In this document: positions 9,001 through 11,729 of the stretch, piece by piece | How the letters are laid out: each line of letters begins with the position of its first letter | How positions within the stretch are numbered: the stretch's first letter is position 1 | NCBI GenBank assembly: GCA_947463165.1 | Contig: CANHSW010000038.1 | Coordinates: forward strand, 1 to 11,729 | Reading direction: 5' to 3' | DNA from: Cyanobacteriota bacterium | GTDB taxonomy: Bacteria > Cyanobacteriota > Cyanobacteriia > PCC-6307 > Cyanobiaceae | DNA: 11,729 bases | Translations under genes and position numbers: made by a program | The notes under the pieces: model-generated | What the model was told of the DNA's origin: nothing | Seen by the model: only the letters and a program-made list of their open reading frames with translations | Databases searched by the model: none

Positions 9001-9009
9001 GATTGACAT
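1..9009 (-). CDS. Giant mosaic RHS/YD-repeat protein, C-terminus beyond window
   Basis: Uninterrupted frame of 3003 codons, open at the left edge. The ATG at 9009 is the first possible start because an in-frame TAA lies directly before it (9010-9012); no good ribosome site is visible. Domains by residue: 4-150 autotransporter-type beta region with a passenger repeat (GGGTLTLGAALSSYTG, about 126-141); 204-312 leucine-rich repeats; 365-478 transglutaminase-like domain with His453 (SHTWLEAF) and Asp474 (WVPLDGSWK) but no Cys; 540-965 unassigned; 979-1056 DUF6531-like entry (GDPVNVANGN); 1264-2800 YD repeats; 2316-2402 PPC-like insertion; 2804-2873 RHS core (NLYRYVGNDP); 2884 onward Ser-rich tail. 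YD repeats in Rhs and Tc proteins form a shell around a C-terminal cargo, so an extracellular toxin or surface protein is likely. No Sec signal peptide or membrane helix is seen at the N-terminus. The frame is certain; the function is inferred from architecture. Confidence 0.93.
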   Translation of the reverse strand, partial: MSILFWDPDGIQLNNSISTGAGLGGSGVWAEGGNASWFDPSLNAGAGGYVSWNSARGDTAVFTGSSGGNITISAGVGAAGVDFRSAGYVVSGGSFNTAATGTTFSVSNAARFDASIVGSGGINKGGGGTLTLGAALSSYTGDTIVLGGILDARGTIQSHVKLAGGTTQGVMFYDPDLAGYVRNGLGLDAGAWLTTSLLANSPQLTSLTVNGSLIDDLTGISNLSSLTSLDLIPDQYGVAAPALSTLAPLSGLANLTSLAIQGVGISDSLLNTLPSLAALQKLDIRYNNLAILPTGIANLPRLQQLLLHGNSLLNDNPRSGLAALKGKLIDIDIAPDRPEIATGIADLAARLYYLPVEMLEYVTNTIVFQPYVGAMKGALATLQTKAGNDWDTNTLLAELYKAAGVTTRYVAGAIEVSETQAKDYFGARDLAGVANILNSSGLSYDQYAQRFSHTWLEAFVGLPTTGVQAWVPLDGSWKFRDFRPGLAGILSSVPFDPLESDYLTNPIWQKKSTAEYYEAKVATWLAQNRPDLTIADVGYDGPIRQQSFTALPTSLPYTVLSQPVEAARPTTIPAAAQYTVNIKLANGNTQLFGASGLNLTLSEVALSRLTIDPGIAAGVARPVLRRDGVALATAPSTIASPAATQLSLTISITAPERGTSYSRSFSRAADRYIAIGLDANQFSESLLAEKRGIANAQQLNQANGVAIDNDQAVGGLLDLAIAQYFTVADADEASLASLTSAVADRTIVALGIATSAASLAATPNAGLQFPYLPADMGVDVPANVNGGFAIDASSTAIDLNRNLLLGYTNSAQEGLVLEELTNFESVSTMKAFQLTAAATGGLANLVEINASNVANIATLLPGVRADIRNAIASTVSNGFSGVADYAGVKFTALVPKNEVTVGGGTDATKKWTGVGYTLKCVTSDPAKAHLNGKVVGYIIHGAVGGNPLVSSGGATSKISAPPPKTTPTQSWFAPVNNVGDPVNVANGNVYHEESDFSIPNLGVPLAFGRRYDSIHTVSGLSGAPTAWSDRGMGEGWSFTYSDRIEIGSDGSNTVTWLTDSGLRLVFTSGASGYTNPVGIFGALTGSTAAGFTWRDVDGNSTVFGAALNGMCALVSKSDRFGNGVKVDYTTGTNRIAKVSDLRDANRWLTFTYNSDARPHITAVADFTGRTWNYTYASDGRLSTSTAATPAAGVAAPVVRYGYHADAARRGLLASVTDPTGNATSWEYFANRRGFRVTDTEGLRHSFTFNLFRKQSTFIDERGNATRYSYDDQGNQLEVLQSDRSTERSTWSTQGLKLSSTNAYGATTSFAYDTSTGKVTSVTDPLGNVTQLSYTTGTFRDLDTISRLYKPNDASDDVTTKYTYDATGFLTSRVDDSGAGRLNFTTNYVAASGGRGLIQSSTSPRGVATRFTYNGAGQVLSSSIDSSAGITVTQSYSYDSRGNRLSQSDGNGNVTAFGFDALGRKISETSADPDGSGVLTAISTSNSYDITSQLIAATFNDGRSSRTVYDKRQRELRQIAPDGTYTLVSYDAAGNKASETDSLGRISRYVYDSRNRLVAMRLPDGSTTRLRLDGGGRIAAKTDQVGATTSYGYDKLGRKILETQPDPDAAGSLSAPATAWGYDSRGNLQYVTPFFVGQSGVTAGASDRSTHYEYDALGRKTKETQADPDSTGPITRPATSYGYDADGNLVSVTDPRGYTTSYSYDFLGRKVTETSADPDGTGPLTSLIQRFVYDRAGNLRFEVAPGGASEANTAFTTEHVYDALNRKISTIQADPDGTTGPLTRPTTTRSYNASGFLASSTDALGRSTLYTYDKLGRALTVTNALGAKATTTYDAAGNVVIATDALGRRTLTSYDLLNRPLLVQAPRPDATAATPLSRFSYDASGQLIASTDPLGRTTWRHYDSLGRLIGETSPLGLYSGDPQHTTRTEYDSAGRVTATIDPLGRRTDTVYDNLGRKIRVLQPDAGQGRPTTHYGYDAAGNLRYSTDPRGAAAGDPGFTTWFFYDGLGRQTATVDALGPDWSITASSATRAPGSPLLPPILNTPVLPEALPLSVSANLTRNTYDNRGRLASSTNALARTTNYSYDNLGRLVAETAPAAATGLARAVSRYGYDAAGNRTSETDPLGFVTSYTYDALDRRTTVTDARGLATVTSYDARGNTLSVTDASGNLTRYSYDRLDRLIGETDALGALSSFAYDLAGNRVRQTDRLGRVTSFVYDAANRQVEERWQQAASGSVAHSIKKIYDAANQLLGVIETDTANQAATTAWQFSYDALGNMTKSRMAPGEIVQAPAFDGVPNPPGSLNATDATIDWDGDGKGERYDGYQITLAVGEQLLLTASSTAFDPVLMLQKPSGELATALFDDHSGGGTTARLLVTADVAGTWTIGVTSKEENAAGSYDLQIVKDQNAIVPTALVQYDFSYDKAGNLLSTTENQAAVADVPIFGKAVTGLGVRTSYTIDALNRVTRYEQSNSAGAVSKRVNYTYRGDGSVSKISRFAGAGVNPIGTTTNSYDGMGRLTAISQAPSASAAISYGYSYDAASRMTSMTTPEGTSNFTLDATDQLLSASLTGEAYAYDSSGNRTSGGTITGTGNRLLFDGTYRYAYDAEGNRTAKYIDRDNSQSLSVNDTDVTSYGYDQRNRLVAVSHGNLWTAAQAGALANFSSSATSLPGSDLELRYSYDFADRRIRRSIDADGMAGVGGASVFYAAYAGAIRTLEIAQIASYELNGRIEWVAGEVAQRNFYGNGVDEILAVELNGNTFWTFGDHQDSVRDIVAGNGASRGQLVEHRQYDSFGKIVRRTTGPAASAPTTEGVGIVFGYAGRPLEARTGLSDNRARWYEPGTGKFINEDPSGFKGGDANLYRYVGNDPLDQVDPSGLAASWAKNLGSGFYGSSSSSSSSLGSSFSSLSSLGSSSSGSSLWSSGSSSSSSIFSNDWSFGLGGASGYGGSSLASSIGASSGSAASSSWANFASPVYVGGSRMPSSTGGLSNTSKGVSASSGTGSTYDRV
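121..360 (-). repeat. Ser/Gly-rich low-complexity tail with an internal DNA repeat
   Basis: Residues 2884-2963 directly follow the RHS core; 41 of 80 are Ser, and most of the rest are Gly, Leu and Ala. On the plus strand, 282-301 and 312-331 are 20-base direct repeats with one mismatch (AACTCGAACCCAAGGAACTC and AACTCGAACCCAAAGAACTC), offset by 30 bases, or ten codons. Ser is written with several codons (AGT, TCG, TCT, AGC, TCA). The tail beyond residue 2964 (NFASPVYVGG onward) is less repetitive and is cut by the window edge. Confidence 0.85.
601..5220 (-). repeat. YD-repeat coding tract, interrupted by a PPC-like insertion
   Basis: Tandem degenerate repeats of about 20-22 codons with the pattern (S/T)YxYDxxGRxxxxTDxxG. 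The invariant Tyr-Asp appears on the plus strand as gtcgta or gtcata, usually once per line of sequence. I count more than 40 YD units; the exact number depends on how weak copies are scored. Between residues about 1464 and 1783, five units carry an extra acidic loop (ADPDGTGPLT-like). The tract is broken at about 1804-2064 by a non-YD beta-sandwich, then resumes towards the RHS core. Diverged units with mixed codons argue for an old repeat array rather than recent tandem duplication. Confidence 0.9.
1804..2064 (-). other. PPC-like beta-sandwich domain inserted in the YD array
   Basis: Residues about 2316-2402 do not follow the YD pattern. They begin after an acidic, possibly calcium-binding stretch (DWDGDGKGERYDGY), continue with YQITLAVGEQLLLTASS and FDPVLMLQKPSGELATALFDD, and end with AGTWTIGVTS and GSYDLQIVKD. 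This is the usual order of a bacterial pre-peptidase C-terminal domain: Asp-rich entry, 'L.aGe.l.l', 'fDp.L.L..p.G...a..dD', 'aGtwti.vts...GsY.L.v'. PPC domains are common in secreted bacterial proteins and typically aid secretion or surface binding. Family assignment is by eye. Confidence 0.65.
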
Positions 9010-9078
9010 TTAACTCAGTACGAATTTTGCTGTGATTTACTCTGGCGAACCATAGCGAGCCCCGTCAAGCTCCTTTTG

Positions 9079-9107
9079 TTAAATCTTGACATAAAGTTAT
9101 TTCTCAA
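9079..9107 (-). promoter_or_regulatory. Weak candidate promoter for the giant RHS gene
   Basis: On the minus strand, TTGAGA (9107-9102) is followed after 18 bases by TTTAAC (9083-9078), a partial match to a -35/-10 pair about 70 bases before the ATG. The stretch 9069-9120 is clearly more AT-rich than the genes on either side, as expected for a control region. The match is poor and other placements are possible. Confidence 0.2.
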
Positions 9108-9112
9108 GAAAT
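9099..9112. promoter_or_regulatory. Short palindrome, possible operator
   Basis: ATTTCT-ca-AGAAAT is a perfect palindrome with 6-base arms and a 2-base centre, in the AT-rich leader of the giant gene. It overlaps the candidate -35 box at 9102-9107, where a repressor could act. A palindrome of this size can occur by chance in AT-rich DNA. Confidence 0.25.
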
Positions 9113-9149
9113 GTTAATTTCCTGCAGACGCGGAATCATTTTGCTCGGC

Positions 9150-9498
9150 GAAACCCAGCGGAAGGTTTTTTGCAGTGGCCTCCCAGATGTATTGTCCCAC
9201 CTGGGGTTCTCTCCGATAACGGATCCTCATATCGCTCTAATGAATGGCGAAACGCCTCCAGCGAAATGGATATCAAACCGATCCGCACCAGTCCCCACAC
9301 ATCAAGAACCAACGGCAAGGCAGAGCGATGCATCAACACACTCCACGGCGACTGGGCTTATGCCATGCAGTCCCAAACAGCAAAGGAGCGGGACCGCTGA
9401 CAGCCGCGCTAAACGGGGCTTTATGAGTGCCGCAGGGCTATCTGGCTCTTGGTGGCCTCAGCCCTCAACCGGGCCGCCAGCAGATGCTGATTGCTGAA
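9150..9498 (+). pseudogene. Decayed IS481-type transposase fragment
   Basis: The frame starting at 9170 encodes VLSDNGSSYRS (Asp codon 9215-9217), then TSPHTSRTNGKAERCINTL (Glu codon 9323-9325) and GDWAYA. These are the second Asp and the Glu of the DDE catalytic triad in the IS481 integrase-like core, together with the typical 'rT.PhTprTNGKaERfI.TL..eWAYA' block. The frame stops at TGA 9398-9400. The C-terminal signature continues one frame over, as LTAALNGAL, a TGA at 9424-9426, then QGYLALGGLSPQPGRQQML up to about 9490. The N-terminal half, including the helix-turn-helix and first catalytic Asp, is missing. At least one frameshift, one nonsense codon and a 5' truncation make it a dead remnant. 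Confidence 0.85.
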
Positions 9499-9531
9499 TG
9501 GCCTGGTGATGAAGCACAAGGCCATTCAGCA
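9492..9531. repeat. Perfect 13-bp inverted repeat with 14-base loop
   Basis: TGCTGAATGGCCT at 9492-9504 is the exact reverse complement of AGGCCATTCAGCA at 9519-9531. It begins at the C-terminal end of the transposase remnant. No T-run follows on either strand, so it is not a typical intrinsic terminator. It may be a relic of the element end or a small palindromic repeat. Confidence 0.7.
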
Positions 9532-9747
9532 CAAGCTGCTGATCAGTGGGCGCCATGAGAGCAGCGATCTGGAGCCAAATGACTCGATCCATCTTCTCGC
9601 CGCGTAAATAGGCGCCGAAAATTCTGGCCTGGGAAGCCACGCTTTAGCCATCCCCCAGCAGACCAGCTCAAGCCCAAAGAAGCAACACCAGCTATGCCGA
9701 CGTGGTCAGCACCAGCAGGTCTTCCTTTCAACAGCCCCGAGGCCAGT
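9532..9747. other. Intergenic stretch without a recognisable gene
   Basis: Short open frames exist on both strands, for example a 60-codon minus-strand frame at 9458-9640, but none shows a family motif, start signal or coding character I recognise. It lies between the transposase remnant and the stop codon of the small membrane protein gene, and may contain further decayed element DNA. Confidence 0.5.
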
Positions 9748-9942
9748 TCAGAGGATTTGACCCACCATCACCGCCGCCACGGCCGAAAACAGGGTGATGC
9801 CGAGAGCGGTGAGTGGGTTTTGACCCTGGGCGACGGCCACGCTGGTGACCACGCCGGCGCCGATGCAGGCGACGGCCAGTTGGGTGAACAGTTCACTGCG
9901 GGGGCTGGGGCTGGGGGTCACCGCGGCACTAACAATTGGCAT
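9748..9942 (-). CDS. Small two-helix membrane protein, function unknown
   Basis: 64 residues. After a Pro/Ser-rich start (TPSPSPRSE) come two hydrophobic segments: residues about 18-38 (LFTQLAVACIGAGVVTSVAVA) and 43-63 (PLTALGITLFSAVAAVMVG), joined by a short polar turn (QGQN). This suggests a helical hairpin in the thylakoid or plasma membrane. The ATG at 9942 is 47 bases after the ycf46 stop; no clear ribosome site precedes it, which is common in cyanobacteria. Position and strand suggest it is co-transcribed with, or linked to, DUF177-ycf46, although a hairpin lies in the gap. No family is recognised; the hydrophobic pattern and absence of frame damage support a real gene. Confidence 0.72.
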   Translation of the reverse strand: MPIVSAAVTPSPSPRSELFTQLAVACIGAGVVTSVAVAQGQNPLTALGITLFSAVAAVMVGQIL

Positions 9943-9955
9943 GACGGTAAGGGCT

Positions 9956-9972
9956 AAAAACGGCGGCCCCGT
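9956..9972 (-). terminator. Weak intrinsic terminator-like hairpin after ycf46
   Basis: On the minus strand, ACGG-GGCCG-CCGT is followed by TTTT, an arrangement like a short intrinsic terminator, 18 bases after the ycf46 stop. The stem has only four GC-rich pairs, so it could attenuate rather than end transcription into the small membrane protein gene. Confidence 0.35.
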
Positions 9973-9989
9973 CTAGAAATCCCGCCTTG

Positions 9990-11492
9990 TTACCTGGTGT
10001 CGGAGTTCGTTACTTGCCGCAATCTGCCGGCGGGTCTGGCCCGGCCGCCGCTAGCCCACTGGCGCAGTTGCTCCAGCTGTTCGCGGGCCGTGCGCGATAG
10101 GGGCACCAGCTGGCTGGCGGCGCCGATCAGGTCGGCTTCTGTGAACTCCCGCCGCTCGGCAAAGGCCAGGTGCATCGCCTCGATCACCGTCTGCTCCAGT
10201 TCGGCGCCCGAGAAGCCGGCGGTGCGATCCACCAGCACCTCCAGGGGGATGCGGTGCTCGGGCCTGCGGCGGCGCAGTTGCAAGTTGAGGATGGCGCGCC
10301 GCTCCTCCTCGCAGGGCAGCTCCAGCAGAAAAATCTCATCGAAGCGACCCTTGCGCAGCAGTTCAGCCGGCAACCGCTCGACGCCGTTGGCGGTGGCCAC
10401 AACAAATACTGAGCTGGTCTTCTCCGCCATCCAGGTGAGCACGCTGGCCAGCACCCGGCCGCTGGTGCCGCCGTCACTGCGGCTGTCCCCCCCGAAGCCC
10501 TTGTCGATTTCGTCGATCCAGAGCACGCAGGGGGCCATCGCCTCCGCCCGCTGGATCATCTCCCTGGTGCGCGCCTCGCTGGCACCCACCAGGCCGGCGA
10601 ACAGGCGCCCCACATCCAGCCGCAACAGCGGCATGCTCCAGCTGTGGGCGATCGCCTTGGCGGTGAGCGACTTGCCCGTGCCCTGCGGACCCACCAGCAA
10701 CACCCCCCGGGGCAGCGGCAGGCCATAGCGCTGGGCCTCCTCGCCAAAGGCCATGCGGCGCCCCTCCAGCCACTGCTTGAGGGCATCGAGGCCGCCGATA
10801 TCAGCTGGACTGGCCTCGCTGGGGCAGTACTCCAACAGTTCGCTGCGGGCGATCGCCGCCCGTTTTTCCTCGAGCACTTCAGCCAGATCGGTGGCGCCCA
10901 GCTGGCCGCGGCGGGCCAGGGCTCTTGCCGCGATCGCCCGCACCCGCTGCTCACTGAGGCCATGGCAGGCGCTGGTGAGCTGGGCGAGCACCGCCGCCTC
11001 CAACGGCTGGCCGGCGGCGGTGGCAATCGAGCCCAGCAGTTGGCCGATCTCATCGGCGGCGGGCAGCGGCAGCTCCAGCAGGCTGATGCTGTCCTCCAGC
11101 TCGGCCGGCAGCGACCAGTCGGGGGCGGTGATCACCAGGGTGTGGGGGCAGCGGCGCAGGCTTTGGGCCAAATTGCGCAGGCGGCGGCAGATGCCGGCGT
11201 CCTCGCCATAGCGATGAAAATCGCGCAACAGCAGGATCGCCCCCTGCTCCGGCCCCACCGCCTCCAGGCAGCGGAGGGCGAGCATCGGATGGCGGGCCGC
11301 CTCGCCGGTGCGGTTGGGGCTGCCGCTCAGCCCATCGATGAAATCCCAGCGCAGCAGCAACCTGCCGCCCAGGCGCTGGCAGGCCTGGGCCAGCAGCGCC
11401 TCCACCCGCTCCTCCTCCAGGCTGCGGATCCAGATGATCGGGGTGCGGGAGCGGATCAGCAGATCCAGCTGCTCCAACCAGGCGCTAGACAT
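9990..11492 (-). CDS. ycf46: Ycf46-type AAA+ ATPase
   Basis: 500 residues, close to the roughly 490-500 usual for Ycf46 of algal plastids and cyanobacteria. The N-terminal half (about 1-220) has the family start (TPIIWIRSLEEERVEALL) and looks like a degenerate ATPase-like domain without a Walker A loop. The C-terminal half is a classical AAA module: Walker A GPQGTGKS (268-275), Walker B VLWIDEID (323-330) with Asp327 and Glu328, sensor 1 ATAN (Asn369), second-region-of-homology arginines in LLRKGRFDE (Arg380, Arg383), and GFSGAELE (426-433) in the small lid domain. No transmembrane segment is seen. In Synechocystis, Ycf46 has been linked to regulation of inorganic carbon use; the substrate is not firmly known. 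Its ATG overlaps the stop of the DUF177 gene by one base (TGATG), indicating translational coupling. Confidence 0.93.
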   Translation of the reverse strand: MSSAWLEQLDLLIRSRTPIIWIRSLEEERVEALLAQACQRLGGRLLLRWDFIDGLSGSPNRTGEAARHPMLALRCLEAVGPEQGAILLLRDFHRYGEDAGICRRLRNLAQSLRRCPHTLVITAPDWSLPAELEDSISLLELPLPAADEIGQLLGSIATAAGQPLEAAVLAQLTSACHGLSEQRVRAIAARALARRGQLGATDLAEVLEEKRAAIARSELLEYCPSEASPADIGGLDALKQWLEGRRMAFGEEAQRYGLPLPRGVLLVGPQGTGKSLTAKAIAHSWSMPLLRLDVGRLFAGLVGASEARTREMIQRAEAMAPCVLWIDEIDKGFGGDSRSDGGTSGRVLASVLTWMAEKTSSVFVVATANGVERLPAELLRKGRFDEIFLLELPCEEERRAILNLQLRRRRPEHRIPLEVLVDRTAGFSGAELEQTVIEAMHLAFAERREFTEADLIGAASQLVPLSRTAREQLEQLRQWASGGRARPAGRLRQVTNSDTR

Positions 11493-11729
11493 CAGCGCAG
11501 CTGGTTGAGCTTTGCCCAGCGGGGATCGCCGCCCTGGGCATCACTGCTCCAGGTGGCCGGCCCCGGGCAGTCGGAACCGCAGCGGTTCACCGTTGGCAAT
11601 TGCAGGCTGAGCAGCTCGTAGGTCCAGTGGGCTGGATCAAAACAGCCGTTGGGATCGAGGCTCTCGCTGAGGGCGTCGGGGTCTAAATCCAGCACCTCGC
11701 TGGCATCCTCCAGCACAATTCGCTCCTGC
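11492..11729 (-). CDS. DUF177 (YceD-like) protein, C-terminal part
   Basis: Partial: 78 codons are visible, and the frame runs on past the right edge. The visible part matches the C-terminal end of cyanobacterial DUF177 proteins: an acidic block (LEDASEVLDLDPDALSESLD), then PAHWTYELLSLQLPTVNRC, a CGSDCPGP cysteine pair that could bind metal, and the ending DPRWAKLNQL. The GTG at 11716 is an internal codon rather than the start, because the conserved reading (QERIVLEDAS) continues upstream of it. E. coli YceD and chloroplast DUF177 proteins are associated with 23S rRNA accumulation, so a role in large-subunit ribosome assembly is plausible. The stop overlaps the ycf46 start by one base. Confidence 0.82.
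   Translation of the reverse strand, partial: QERIVLEDASEVLDLDPDALSESLDPNGCFDPAHWTYELLSLQLPTVNRCGSDCPGPATWSSDAQGGDPRWAKLNQLR

Noticed and set aside
9015..9053. 12-codon upstream open frame before the giant gene (MVRQSKSQQNSY)
   Set aside because: Too short and without a well-spaced ribosome site; a chance frame is as likely.
9086..9119. TTGACA on the plus strand at 9086-9091 as a promoter
   Set aside because: No acceptable -10 box at 16-18 bases and no intact gene downstream on that strand.
9458..9640. 60-codon minus-strand open frame
   Set aside because: Overlaps the transposase remnant and the inverted repeat, with no recognisable motif or start signal.
9694..9957. 87-codon plus-strand open frame
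   Set aside because: Antisense to the small membrane protein; Gly/His/Asp-rich with no family pattern.
10644..11621. 325-codon plus-strand open frame rich in Gln and Ala
   Set aside because: Antisense shadow of ycf46, crossing into the DUF177 gene.

Overview
The window looks like part of a GC-rich cyanobacterial chromosome, most likely a Synechococcus/Cyanobium-type picocyanobacterium. The evidence is a Ycf46-type AAA+ ATPase, a cyanobacterial-style DUF177 (YceD-like) protein next to it, and five copies of the HIP1 octamer GCGATCGC. All intact genes are on the minus strand, so the window reads from right to left. The genus-level guess is an inference.

Right end (about 9748-11729): a compact housekeeping cluster. 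The C-terminal end of a DUF177 protein enters from the right edge. Its TGA stop overlaps the ATG of ycf46 by one base (TGATG). ycf46 is followed after 47 bases by a gene for a small two-helix membrane protein, with a weak terminator-like hairpin between them.

Middle (about 9010-9747): no intact gene. It holds a decayed, frameshifted fragment of an IS481-type transposase on the plus strand (about 9150-9498), a perfect 13-bp inverted repeat, and an AT-rich stretch that must carry the control region of the large gene to its left.

Left (1-9009): one minus-strand reading frame with no stop codon over 3003 codons, running off the left edge. I read every codon and found no frameshift or nonsense codon. 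It encodes a giant mosaic RHS/YD-repeat protein. In order it has an autotransporter-type beta-strand repeat, leucine-rich repeats, a transglutaminase-like domain lacking the catalytic Cys, a linker region, a DUF6531-type entry domain, several dozen YD repeats interrupted by a pre-peptidase C-terminal (PPC)-like beta-sandwich, an RHS core with the DPxG...DPxG motif, and a very Ser-rich tail. By analogy with Rhs/Tc proteins, the YD repeats probably form a hollow shell that encloses and releases the C-terminal part. Its role could be toxin delivery, adhesion or surface structure. The end of the tail and any immunity gene lie outside the window.
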